DNA of 33,231 nt from Bacillota bacterium (lineage in GTDB: Bacteria; Bacillota; Bacilli; Alicyclobacillales; SLC66): contig JAPNUJ010000026.1 of the NCBI GenBank assembly GCA_026627155.1, positions 1 through 33,231 on the forward strand, written 5' to 3'. Made by a program: the position numbers and the translations under genes. Positions 16,724-25,194 of the stretch are shown piece by piece; within the stretch, counting starts at the first letter, position 1; the number at the start of each line of letters is the position of its first letter. The notes under the pieces are model-generated. The model was not told where the DNA came from, made no database searches, and saw only the letters and a list, made by a program, of their open reading frames with translations.

Positions 16724-17737
16724 CTATCGGTTCGCTTCGTTTTCGAGGACTGCAGGGCGAGGTGCACGCACGACAAACTCGGGTTGCCTTGTCGACGCAT
16801 AGCGCCAAAGGTTGTCGACGGCACGTTGGACCATCAGCGTCCAGGAGCGATGCGAGACTCCAGCCGTGTGAGGCGAAAGGAGCAGTCGCCGCTTGACCGC
16901 CACGTCCAGATTCAGCAAGGGGTGCCCTTGGTCGAGAGGCTCCGGGTCATAAACGTCAAGACTGGCGGCGTACAACTGATTGGCGATCAGCGCGCTGGCC
17001 AAGGCATCGTGATCGACGACCCCGCCACGGCCCACATTGATGAAGATGCAAGTGGACTTGAGCAGAGCCAGTCGCGCCGCATCAAATAATCGATGCGTGT
17101 CAGGGGTCGACGGGAGCGTCACAATGACGGCATCAGACTCCTGAAGAAGCGATGTCAGATCCCGATACGCCACGCCGTGCGCCCTTTCCAGTTCCGCATA
17201 CCGCGTTCTGGAGTGCACGAGAACGGTGGAGCCAAACGGGCGAACCAGCCTGGAAAACGTTTGGCCGATCGCCCCAAAACCCACGATTCCCAGTGTCATT
17301 TCTCCCAGTTCGCGCAGGAGCGGCCCCATCATCCGAACTCTGTCGCGAGCGTACTCGCTACTGTATACCACCGCCTCGGCTTCCCCTTGGCGGCGGGCAA
17401 AGTACAGCAACGCCATCAGTACATGTTCTGCGACGGCCTGCGCATTGGCCCCCGGATTGTTGCACAGAATCAGTCCTCGCTTCTCAACCGTCGGCAAGTC
17501 CACTTGATCGTAGCCCGCGCCCACGAGTTGGATGATTTCCAGCTCAGACGCCGCCATGACGGCGGGCGGAATCACGGTGCCCACGCCGAGTACACCCCTA
17601 TACCCCGCCGGGTGCCGTCTGAACCCGTCATCGCCATCTTCATAATGGCGGATGCTCATGCCCTCCGGGATACGCGGGGCCGCCTCCAAAAACCTCTTTT
17701 TCGGAAGTAGAGACAAGACCGCAAACGTCGCCGGCAT
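16724..17737 (-). CDS. D-isomer-specific 2-hydroxyacid dehydrogenase
   Basis: A 337-residue NAD(P)-dependent enzyme that interconverts 2-keto acids and D-2-hydroxy acids. The Rossmann motif is GFGAIG (153-158). The catalytic residues are Arg237 (NVGRGG), Glu266 (DVYDPEP) and His290 (SPHTAG), all intact. The substrate is not readable: phosphoglycerate, glyoxylate/hydroxypyruvate and arylpyruvate reductases share these motifs, and the length without a C-terminal ACT domain argues against a full SerA. The ATG at 17737 overlaps the aminotransferase stop by one base (TGATG), with GGGGG upstream; the GTG one codon earlier is an alternative. Coupling to an aminotransferase suggests that it reduces the keto acid made by that enzyme. 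Confidence 0.9.
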   Translation of the reverse strand: MPATFAVLSLLPKKRFLEAAPRIPEGMSIRHYEDGDDGFRRHPAGYRGVLGVGTVIPPAVMAASELEIIQLVGAGYDQVDLPTVEKRGLILCNNPGANAQAVAEHVLMALLYFARRQGEAEAVVYSSEYARDRVRMMGPLLRELGEMTLGIVGFGAIGQTFSRLVRPFGSTVLVHSRTRYAELERAHGVAYRDLTSLLQESDAVIVTLPSTPDTHRLFDAARLALLKSTCIFINVGRGGVVDHDALASALIANQLYAASLDVYDPEPLDQGHPLLNLDVAVKRRLLLSPHTAGVSHRSWTLMVQRAVDNLWRYASTRQPEFVVRAPRPAVLENEANR

Positions 17738-18900
17738 CACGCATGCCCCCGGCGCTCGCTCGCGTCTTCTGCGCCTCTTCCCGCTTGCACAGACTGAGAC
17801 AGCACCGCGATGGCCCGATCATTGTCGGCGGGGGTTCCGAGACTGACTCGGATGTACCCTGGCATTTGTATGGTATGACCAGCACGCACGTGAATGCCAG
17901 CTTTCGTAAAGGGTTCGTCCCCCGGCGCGAACGGGATGCAGTAAAAATTCGTCTGCGTGTCGAAGACCTCATAGCCCAAGTCGCGAACGCTGTTCACGAC
18001 GCGAGCGCGTTCGCGGGCCGCCTCTTTTGCCCGGATGCGGTAGTGGGCGTGGTGCTCCACACACGCAAGGGCACCGGCAAGACCCACTGTAGTGGGCATC
18101 GCCATCGGACGCACCGAGGCCAACCGCGCGACCATCGATTCATCATGCGCGATCAAGTACCCTATGCGAAGCCCTGCCAGACCGTAAAATTTTGAAAATG
18201 TCCTCAGTATGACGAGGTTGGGAAACTCTTCACACAACGCGGAGGCGGAGGGCTCACCGGCAGCAAAGGCGTCAGTGAGTTCCCAGTACGCCTCATCCAG
18301 GGCCACCACGACATGAGCGGGTGTTGCCCTCAAAAAGTCCCGCACGTTTGACAGAGGGAGGTAGCCGCCCGTGGGGTTGTTGGGGTTGCAAACAAAGACC
18401 AGGCTGGTTTGCTCATTCACCGCCGCCAGAATCGCGTTCAGGTCTGTGGTGCCATCCGAGCTTACGGGAACAGACACTAACTTGGCCTCCGTATACCCAA
18501 CACTTCCCGCGTACAGAGAAAATGTGGGGAGCGACACCACGATCTCCGACCCAAGGCCGCCAAATGCCGATGTCAGGACGTGGATTAACTCCGATGACCC
18601 GTTGCCAATCAAGAGCTGATCGGCGCGGACGCCTTGCTGATGCGACAGAACATCTCGCAACGCAGTCGCCGAAATGTCAGGATAGCGGTTCACACCGAGA
18701 TACGCCGCGGCCATCCGTTCAGCAACCTCCGGTATGGGAGCCAGCGGCGATTCATTCGCGCCGAGTCGCAGAAAGTCACCTGCCGCAGCAAGTCCCGGTC
18801 GAGCTAATATCGCGCGGGACGGGGAACTCCAGCGAAAGCCGGGTTGTGATGCAGGCCCCCGTTCATCCGTGGCCCAGGTTTCCACTGAAGGGCTCGTCAT
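17737..18900 (-). CDS. class I/II PLP-dependent aminotransferase, HisC-like
   Basis: A 387-residue aminotransferase of the histidinol-phosphate/aromatic aminotransferase group. PLP-site residues are visible: Asn175 in CNPNNPTGG, Asp202 and Tyr205 in LDEAYW, Lys237 (Schiff base) in RTFSKFYGLAG and Arg245. No other histidine-biosynthesis gene is nearby, so it may transaminate aromatic or other amino acids rather than serve the His pathway. The ATG at 18900 has AAAGGAGG 11 bases upstream. It is the first gene of a two-gene unit with the D-2-hydroxyacid dehydrogenase, and its promoter overlaps a palindrome. Confidence 0.88.
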   Translation of the reverse strand: MTSPSVETWATDERGPASQPGFRWSSPSRAILARPGLAAAGDFLRLGANESPLAPIPEVAERMAAAYLGVNRYPDISATALRDVLSHQQGVRADQLLIGNGSSELIHVLTSAFGGLGSEIVVSLPTFSLYAGSVGYTEAKLVSVPVSSDGTTDLNAILAAVNEQTSLVFVCNPNNPTGGYLPLSNVRDFLRATPAHVVVALDEAYWELTDAFAAGEPSASALCEEFPNLVILRTFSKFYGLAGLRIGYLIAHDESMVARLASVRPMAMPTTVGLAGALACVEHHAHYRIRAKEAARERARVVNSVRDLGYEVFDTQTNFYCIPFAPGDEPFTKAGIHVRAGHTIQMPGYIRVSLGTPADNDRAIAVLSQSVQAGRGAEDASERRGHA

Positions 18901-18980
18901 CGTTGTTCGCGCCTCCTTTTTGGGCGTTGCTCAGTGCCTGCTTGATCGCTGCGTCATGTTAAACGCACGTTTCGCTACGT

Positions 18981-19020
18981 CTTATGTCACATTATACGAC
19001 ATAAGCAAAGGGATTTGTAA
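18981..19020 (-). promoter_or_regulatory. promoter with overlapping operator-like palindrome (aminotransferase unit)
   Basis: On the minus strand TTACAA (19020-19015) and a consensus TATAAT (18996-18991) are spaced by 18 bases. The -10 is the centre of a perfect palindrome, CTTATGTC-N9-GACATAAG (18981-19005). A repressor bound there would block transcription of the aminotransferase and dehydrogenase genes. The regulator is not encoded nearby in any recognisable form. Confidence 0.6.
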
Positions 19021-19043
19021 GAAGAAGCCCGGTCGCTCATAAT
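19015..19043 (+). promoter_or_regulatory. divergent promoter for the CcdC-like gene
   Basis: TTGTAA (19015-19020), a 17-base spacer and CATAAT (19038-19043, 5/6). Its -35 hexamer occupies the same six bases as the -35 of the opposite promoter, so the two should compete. Confidence 0.5.
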
Positions 19044-19085
19044 GGAGTAAAGGGAAACAGTTCAAAGATTGGAGATGGGACGGCC

Positions 19086-19598
19086 ATGTCCATGAGTGTT
19101 GTGTTGATTGTACTGCTGCTTGGATTCTCTCTGTACAGGAGGGTATCCAGGACCGTGCGGTTCGTCCCCCTTCACAAACAGCGTTTGGGGCTCAGAACAG
19201 GTCTCTGGGTTGTCTTACTGCTTCTGCCACTGTTGGAGTATCACGCACTTGCAGGTGTCGTCTACCTGTGGTACGGACTGGGTCTCGCTCTGGGCGTCGG
19301 GCTCGGCATCGTCGCGATGCGCACAGCCCGTTTCGAGCAGCGCGATGGCACATGGTTTTATCGAATGAACTTGTGGATCGGCGGCGTGGTCACCCTGCTG
19401 TTCATCGCTCGTGTCTTGGTGAACTTCTCTGGTGAGCAGGGGGGACTCGGGGACACGCAGGCGGCGCTGTCGGCGAGTCCCACGAACATCCTGTCGGATG
19501 GGTCGAGTCTCGGGCTCTTCGCTCTCGTGTTTGCGTACTATGCCTGCACCGGCCTCCTTCTTTACAGGAAGGCGCAAACGCTGTCCACCGAGGTCTAG
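19086..19598 (+). CDS. CcdC-like (DUF1453) integral membrane protein
   Basis: A 170-residue protein with about five hydrophobic segments, near residues 3-15, 37-55, 57-80, 92-113 and 140-160. The segment MRTARFEQRDGTWFYR followed by a membrane helix resembles the ARFE/RDG region of CcdC from Bacillus, a membrane protein of unclear role encoded near cytochrome c maturation genes there. No cytochrome genes are present here. The ATG at 19086 follows a GGAGATGGGA stretch; a second ATG two codons later is possible. It is a single gene with its own promoter, divergent from the aminotransferase unit. Confidence 0.6.
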   Translation: MSMSVVLIVLLLGFSLYRRVSRTVRFVPLHKQRLGLRTGLWVVLLLLPLLEYHALAGVVYLWYGLGLALGVGLGIVAMRTARFEQRDGTWFYRMNLWIGGVVTLLFIARVLVNFSGEQGGLGDTQAALSASPTNILSDGSSLGLFALVFAYYACTGLLLYRKAQTLSTEV

Positions 19599-19693
19599 TA
19601 AAGAAGGATTCGGGTGACCTTGCGAAAGGTCTCTGAGTCAACTTATATAGCAGGGCAGACAGTCCAAAACATGGGGCAGAGGGCGGCCCCCTC

Positions 19694-20617
19694 TCACCAT
19701 GTCTCCATCAACTGCCTGAGATCGTCTCGCGAGGCTTCCCATGCATCCGACTGATAGGCAACAGCGACCAGATCCGACAAAACCATCACAACTCGCCACG
19801 TTTGCAGAAACTCAGGCCCCACCGATCGGTCCGCTGTATACCCGGATAACACAGCTTTTCTGTCTTCTGGAAGGTTCCAACGCCACAGATCCCATGCAGG
19901 ATGGCTGATGTAGGCGTCGCCAAAATCGATGAGTCCAGTGAATCGTCCTGTTGTAGCCTCCACAAAGGTGTGTGTTCGCCCAGGATTCGAATGCAATGCC
20001 ACCCGTTGGTCAGACTGGGGCAACGCTGCAATCGCCTTGTCCACCACTTGTTCAACCGTCCACTTCAGTCCCCATGGAACGGCTCTGTCTTTGATCCGCG
20101 CAATCAGTCCTGTGAGCGTCTCTTCGAAACGCTCGGCGACATCGTCAAAATCCGCATCGCCCGGAAAGAGACGAGTTGTGACGAGAGGTTCCTGAGGGAT
20201 TGAATGAATCCGCCGAAGCGTTTGTCCGAGCGCATAGAGGGCCTGTTGCCGAGCCTTTCCAGCCAACACCGTGTTGATCACGGCCACTCCCGGAATCCGG
20301 GTCATCACCGTAAATTCGATGTCACCTTCGCGTCCGTACCCCAACACCTGCGGCACAGAGATCTGTGGATCACAGCGCAGATGATTGAGAAAAACCGCCT
20401 CTTTTTCCAGACTGGTCCGAGGCCGGAGTTGCTGTGGGCGCTGCACCTTGACGATCAGTCCCTCGTCGACCGCATACGTGCGCGCCTCGCCACCCGACTC
20501 GTCCACACCCGTAACAGCTCGCGCGTCAGGCACGTAGTCTCGCACAATCCCGAGGATGATCTTATCGCTATGAATCGGATCTGGTGCGTCCGGTTGAAGA
20601 TATACATCGTTCGGCAT
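19694..20617 (-). CDS. APH-family kinase-like protein, catalytic Asp replaced
   Basis: A 307-residue member of the aminoglycoside phosphotransferase/choline kinase fold. Lys57 (LIVKVQRP) fits the ATP-anchoring lysine, Glu71 or Glu73 its partner, and LIDFGDAY (229-236) the Mg-binding DFG-like motif with Asp231. The catalytic loop, normally HGD followed by Asn or His, reads HSNPGRTH (209-216): the general-base Asp is Asn211. This is one base from Asp (AAT at 19987-19985 against GAT). It may be a pseudokinase, or active on another residue. The ATG at 20617 has AAGGGGG six bases upstream; the longer frame begins with TTG. It is the last gene of the long surface/export unit, 20 bases after the lipoprotein gene. 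I would not predict antibiotic resistance. Confidence 0.78.
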   Translation of the reverse strand: MPNDVYLQPDAPDPIHSDKIILGIVRDYVPDARAVTGVDESGGEARTYAVDEGLIVKVQRPQQLRPRTSLEKEAVFLNHLRCDPQISVPQVLGYGREGDIEFTVMTRIPGVAVINTVLAGKARQQALYALGQTLRRIHSIPQEPLVTTRLFPGDADFDDVAERFEETLTGLIARIKDRAVPWGLKWTVEQVVDKAIAALPQSDQRVALHSNPGRTHTFVEATTGRFTGLIDFGDAYISHPAWDLWRWNLPEDRKAVLSGYTADRSVGPEFLQTWRVVMVLSDLVAVAYQSDAWEASRDDLRQLMETW

Positions 20618-20637
20618 GTCAAACCCCCTTGGAGAGA

Positions 20638-21432
20638 TCAACGAGACTTGGTCACGGTCGGCGTCGTGAACTCATACCACCGCCGCCGTCCCAGCGTCTT
20701 TTGCATCTCATGTAACAAGATGCGTCCTGCCAGAATGTGCCCAAGCGTGTTAGGGTGCCACCCATCGCCCGCATACATCTGAACCGTTTGGTGATGGACC
20801 AGAAGATACCGTTTCATCGCGTCGAACACATCGAGCAAATGCACGTCCTGACTATGCAAATGGCGGACCAGCGCGAACTCACTGCGGATGTACTGAGGTT
20901 GCACCACGCGGTACTGCGTATACGACGCTTCCGTCACAGGCGGCGTGACGATGAGGACCACGGCGTGAGCCCGCAGCGCCTCCTGGACTTCGATGGCAAG
21001 GAAGCGCTCGAACTGCGCGACCGCGATATGGGCGGACGCATCATCGAGTAGCCCCCAGGAGATCAAGACGACGTTTGGCCGTATGCTCGTCATCCACTTC
21101 TCGTAATCCCCCTTGTACTGCGTGGCCATCAGCGTGCCATCCGCACCCACGATCGTCCGGTCGTAGTACGCTATCCGCCCGCTTGTGAACTCCGCATACC
21201 CTTTGACGGCCCTTTGCAGATAGCCATCGTTGTTTTGTGCCTTCCACCCGTGCGCAACGGATCCTCCGATCACCATCATCCGGATTCGATAGGTCGGTGT
21301 GCGGTGTTGGGCCGGCCCATCGACAGCCGTCACGATGGCGCTGTCCGGGTGGATCACATAATACGGCGTGCCACACCCGGTGACAAGGGCCAGCGAGACC
21401 ACAATCAACAAGAAGATCGATCGATAGCGCAT
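20638..21432 (-). CDS. SGNH/GDSL-like hydrolase, lipoprotein
   Basis: A 264-residue exported protein. Residues 1-20 form a lipoprotein signal ending in LVTGC, with Cys20 as the lipid anchor. The SGNH blocks are visible: GGS with Ser58 (MVIGGSVAHGW), WGLLDD (126-131) in the block III area, and Asp223/His226 in DGWHPNTLGH. It would therefore be an esterase or acyl/acetyl-hydrolase on the outer face of the membrane, possibly acting on cell-wall polysaccharide. The ATG at 21432 has AAAGGA five bases upstream. It follows the SLH protein gene by 47 bases and precedes the APH-like gene by 20, suggesting co-transcription. Confidence 0.8.
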   Translation of the reverse strand: MRYRSIFLLIVVSLALVTGCGTPYYVIHPDSAIVTAVDGPAQHRTPTYRIRMMVIGGSVAHGWKAQNNDGYLQRAVKGYAEFTSGRIAYYDRTIVGADGTLMATQYKGDYEKWMTSIRPNVVLISWGLLDDASAHIAVAQFERFLAIEVQEALRAHAVVLIVTPPVTEASYTQYRVVQPQYIRSEFALVRHLHSQDVHLLDVFDAMKRYLLVHHQTVQMYAGDGWHPNTLGHILAGRILLHEMQKTLGRRRWYEFTTPTVTKSR

Positions 21433-21479
21433 GAGCGTCCTTTCACAGACATTCTGAGAAGCGGGCCCCGCGAGCCGCC

Positions 21480-24400
21480 CTAATTCACTGTCACCACTTC
21501 ACTGATTCTCGGTGCCGAAGGGTTGGAAATATCGGTGATCGTCAGCGTCGCCGTCCCCGGCGCCAAGGCGGTCACGGCCGGCAACGCATCCGACGCGCTG
21601 CCCGTCAGCATCAGCATCGACCCGTTCAACTCCGTCCAGTCCGCGTTGGCAGTCAAGCCGAGCACCTCAGGGTTGCTGGTGGTGATCTCCAGCGTGTCAC
21701 CTGATTTGGTCGGTTCGCCCGAGGCGTCAATCGGCGTCGCATACAGACTTCCGCCCGATCCACCCGCTGCTGCGTTCAGATACTGGGCGATCGACTGACC
21801 CACTGTCATGCTGCCATTCGGCCAGGCCAGGTTCGCCGCGCCAGGCGCCACCCCCAGCGTCAGCCCCGTTGCGTACTGACTGGGCGATTCGAGGACGACC
21901 GTCTCTTGGCTCACTGCAGTCGACCCGGGAAGCGCCGCATCGATCTCTACGGCCCCGGCCACGCCAGCCGGTACGGACACGGTCAACACGGCCTGTCCTT
22001 CCGGGTTCGTGACCGCTGTAAAGGGGCTCGCGGCCGTCCAACTGCTCGACCCGTCGATCGCCACCTTTTGAGTATTGTCCTTACTCGCAAAGTAAAAGTC
22101 AACCGTTTGCCCTGATGCACTGATCACATTGCCATTCACGTCTTCAAGTTGGACCGCGTAGGTCGCCGTCTGCCCGTCTTCCATATCCGTTGTTGCCGCA
22201 TTCAGTGCGCTGACCGAATCAAGCGGGAACATCGCATACTCCGCCGCCCCGGCACTGAAGGTGTTGGCCACAGTCTGTCGGAAGCCGAGTGAATCGACGA
22301 TCGAAATCGACGGATTGCCGCTTCCCGCTTGCACGTTCACGACGGCGAACTGCGCCTGGCCCGTCGTGTCGGAGATGGCCGCGTCAAGCTGCGCTGCTGT
22401 CTCGGCAGGTCCCGTCGGTTGCCCATCGGCGACCGCAAAATACTCGAGATTGCCCCCCACTTGACTCGTGTTATCCGACACTGTGAGCGGATCGGTGCTC
22501 TGTGGAATCACCGGATGGCCGCTCGCATCCGCCAGACCCACCGTATAGAGCGTGAATGGGGTGCCTTCGGTCAGCGTGGGCTCCTGGGCCGTTCCCACGG
22601 CACTTACCGTCTCGCTCGCCTGCGCCAGACTGAGTTCCGCGGCCGTTCCCGCCGCGCCCGCCGAGATCGACGTCTGCCCGGACGTGACGCCAGCTGCCGT
22701 GGCTGTCACCGTAATCGTCCCCGACTGCCCCTGCACACTGTAGACTGGGATGATCGTTGGCGTGCCCGGGATGATGTACTCCGTCAACGTGGTCTGCGGT
22801 GTGCCGCCCATGGCAAATGAGCCGGGTCCGCCGAGCGTGAAGGTCGTGGCCACTGGCGCTGCCCCCGCAAACGTCCCACTGGCGATCGGCGGGATGTTGG
22901 CCTGCACCTCGTCTACGGTGGCCTGCGTATCGCTGACAAAGGGATCACTGGCCGCCAACGTGATCGAGTTCGCACTCGGCCACGTGTAGTCGATCAGCGC
23001 CGAGCCATTGTTGACTGCGGTCACCGCGGTTCCCGCACTCGACGTAATGCCGACAAGAGAGACCGTGTCACTCACTCCACCCGTCGTGCCAGACTGAACG
23101 GCAAAGCTCGCCACCCCGTTGGTAAATGTCACCGTACTGATCGCGGCCCCGGTCTCCGGGTTGACATAAGTGCCATGCTGTAGCGGCGACAGCGTGGCGC
23201 TTCCGTCGAATCCGGCGGCGGGTTGCCCAAACGCGTCCATGACGGTGGCCGTGATGGTGTCCGTCTGCGTCCCATTGGCCACCAACGTGGACGTCGCTGG
23301 CGTCAACGTCACCGCCACCGGCTGTGCGCTCGACCAAGTGTAATCGATCGTGGCCGTCCCATAACTCAGTGTCGATGCCAGTGCCTGCCCCGCTGCATCC
23401 GTGAGGTCGGACACTCCGACCGTATCACTGACCCCGCCTGTCGTACCGGCCTGAACATCAAAGTGTGCGACGCCATCGGCAAACGTCACGGAACTGATCA
23501 AACCGCCTGTGACCGGGCTGACGTAGGTCCCGTATTTGAGCGGCGTCAGTTCAGCCACGCCTGAGAAGTCGCTTGCCGGTTGCCCCAGATCGTTGACGAC
23601 CGTCGCCGTGATCGCATCCGTGGACTGACCGTTGGCCAGGAGTGTCGACGTCGACGGCGTGACCTGGATGCTGACGGGTTGGTCACTGGCCCACGCATAG
23701 TCGATGCTCGCTGATCCATAGCTGATGGCCGTGGAGATCGGCGTTCCGCTCGCCTCTGTGAGACCAGACAAGGTGACGGTGTCACTGACACCCCCCGTCG
23801 TCCCAGCGAGTATGTCAAAGTGCGCGACCCCGTTGACGAACGTGACAGAACTGATCGCACCGCCGGTCGTTGGATTCACATACGTCCCGTGAAGTAGTGG
23901 AGAGAGTTGCGCCACACCCGTAAAATCCTTCACTGTCTGGCCAAATGTGTTGACGACAGTCGCTGTCACGGCGTCTTTGTCCTGCCCGTTGGCCAGGAGC
24001 GAGACGTGTGCTGCGGAGACGTCCACGCCAGCTGGCTGGTCACTGCCCCACGCATAGTCCATGGTCACCCAGCCGTAATCGATGCTCGACGTGATCGGTT
24101 GGCCACTGGCCGTCGCCAGATTATCCAGGGTCACGGTATCACTGACACCGCCAGTCACCCCTGCCTGCACGCCAAAGCGCGCCACTCCGCGCACGAACGT
24201 GACCGACGTGATCGGCGCCCCCGTGCTGGGATCGACGGCGTCTCCATGCAAGAGCGGTGTCAGTGTCGCCGTTCCGTCAAAGCCCGTCTCTGTGTGTCCA
24301 TAGGCATCAACCACCGTTGCCGTCACGATCGCCATCGACTTGCCGTTGGCCGGCAAGACCGTGCGCGACGCGATCATGTGCACGGCAGCCGGGGGGTCCG

Positions 24401-25163
24401 ACGCCGTGACGGTCCACGGTTTTGACGGCACCCCATCCACGATCGCCGTCACCTGATAAGTTCCCGGATTCGAGACCATGAGCGTATCCGTGGACGGCAA
24501 AAGCAGGACCCCCGCCGACTGCGTCACGCTCAGCGAGACGGTCGCCGACGGCGGCACCGGCAGTGTTCGGCCCGCGCTTGTGCGCAGATCGACATGCAGG
24601 GAGATGAGCGTATTGGGAGCGACCTGGCTTTGGGAGCCGATCACGACGGGGGACTCGCCGAGGGGCAAGAGACCTCCTTGTTTCCACAGCAACGCGTTAT
24701 ACAGCATGATCGCCCCGCTGGCGCGCGTCCGGGACTCGTGCCCCGCCTCACGCACCCCTCGAAAAAGTCCCAGTTGAGTTGCGTACTGAAACGCGGACTC
24801 GCCACGCACGAGGTGGAGGCGGTCCGACTTTTGCAGCGACTGCACAAACAGCGTGACGACGTACTCCGGCGTAATGGCTGCATGCGGCAGGTCGACCTTG
24901 ACCTCACGTCCAATCCGGCCCATTTCCAACCGCAAGTCCGCAGCAAACTCCGCGCGCGTCATGATCGCATCGGGACGAAATGCCCCATCGCTGAATCCAT
25001 GCACATACCCATCCGACGTCAAGGCTGCGATTTGCGCCGCAGCGTAACTGCCGGGCGTCACGTCGGTATAGAATCCCCCACCGCCCGTGTCCGCCATCGC
25101 GACTGGACTCATCGCGCAAAGCATAGCGACGATGACTGTCGAGCTGACCCATGCTTGTCTCAT
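21480..25163 (-). CDS. SLH-domain surface protein with Ig-like (invasin-type) repeats
   Basis: A 1227-residue secreted protein. The signal peptide covers residues 1-24 (cut after AMA). Residues 31-77 are a good SLH domain (FYTDV through TRAEFAADL), which binds secondary cell-wall polymer; 90-160 may be a second, degenerate one. Residues 257-732 are four tandem repeats of about 119 residues with the core LLANGQ, ITATVV, FGQPA, HGTYVNP, ISSVTF, GVAHF, GGVSDTV, resembling bacterial Ig-like group 1 domains. Two or more diverged Ig-like domains follow to the C-terminus. Start: ATG at 25163, seven bases after GGGAGGT. It lies 31 bases after the MacB-like permease gene, so an export or assembly link to that transporter is likely. 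Role: surface adhesin, S-layer component or a surface end-piece of the transporter. Confidence 0.85.
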   Translation of the reverse strand: MRQAWVSSTVIVAMLCAMSPVAMADTGGGGFYTDVTPGSYAAAQIAALTSDGYVHGFSDGAFRPDAIMTRAEFAADLRLEMGRIGREVKVDLPHAAITPEYVVTLFVQSLQKSDRLHLVRGESAFQYATQLGLFRGVREAGHESRTRASGAIMLYNALLWKQGGLLPLGESPVVIGSQSQVAPNTLISLHVDLRTSAGRTLPVPPSATVSLSVTQSAGVLLLPSTDTLMVSNPGTYQVTAIVDGVPSKPWTVTASDPPAAVHMIASRTVLPANGKSMAIVTATVVDAYGHTETGFDGTATLTPLLHGDAVDPSTGAPITSVTFVRGVARFGVQAGVTGGVSDTVTLDNLATASGQPITSSIDYGWVTMDYAWGSDQPAGVDVSAAHVSLLANGQDKDAVTATVVNTFGQTVKDFTGVAQLSPLLHGTYVNPTTGGAISSVTFVNGVAHFDILAGTTGGVSDTVTLSGLTEASGTPISTAISYGSASIDYAWASDQPVSIQVTPSTSTLLANGQSTDAITATVVNDLGQPASDFSGVAELTPLKYGTYVSPVTGGLISSVTFADGVAHFDVQAGTTGGVSDTVGVSDLTDAAGQALASTLSYGTATIDYTWSSAQPVAVTLTPATSTLVANGTQTDTITATVMDAFGQPAAGFDGSATLSPLQHGTYVNPETGAAISTVTFTNGVASFAVQSGTTGGVSDTVSLVGITSSAGTAVTAVNNGSALIDYTWPSANSITLAASDPFVSDTQATVDEVQANIPPIASGTFAGAAPVATTFTLGGPGSFAMGGTPQTTLTEYIIPGTPTIIPVYSVQGQSGTITVTATAAGVTSGQTSISAGAAGTAAELSLAQASETVSAVGTAQEPTLTEGTPFTLYTVGLADASGHPVIPQSTDPLTVSDNTSQVGGNLEYFAVADGQPTGPAETAAQLDAAISDTTGQAQFAVVNVQAGSGNPSISIVDSLGFRQTVANTFSAGAAEYAMFPLDSVSALNAATTDMEDGQTATYAVQLEDVNGNVISASGQTVDFYFASKDNTQKVAIDGSSSWTAASPFTAVTNPEGQAVLTVSVPAGVAGAVEIDAALPGSTAVSQETVVLESPSQYATGLTLGVAPGAANLAWPNGSMTVGQSIAQYLNAAAGGSGGSLYATPIDASGEPTKSGDTLEITTSNPEVLGLTANADWTELNGSMLMLTGSASDALPAVTALAPGTATLTITDISNPSAPRISEVVTVN
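22968..24395 (-). repeat. four tandem ~357-bp repeats coding Ig-like domains
   Basis: Coding repeats at about 24395-24036, 24035-23679, 23678-23322 and 23321-22968, within the SLH protein gene. The protein units are 120, 119, 119 and 118 residues and clearly similar. They could recombine to change copy number. Confidence 0.8.
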
Positions 25164-25194
25164 TCCATGTACCTCCCGTTTGCGTGTTCGTCGG

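Noticed and set aside
17737-18900. Naming the aminotransferase hisC
   Set aside because: No other histidine genes are near, and the family includes aromatic aminotransferases; the neighbour is a keto-acid reductase.
19678-19694. AGAGGG/CCCTCT hairpin as terminator between the convergent CcdC-like and APH-like genes
   Set aside because: It overlaps the APH-like stop codon and has no T-run on either strand.
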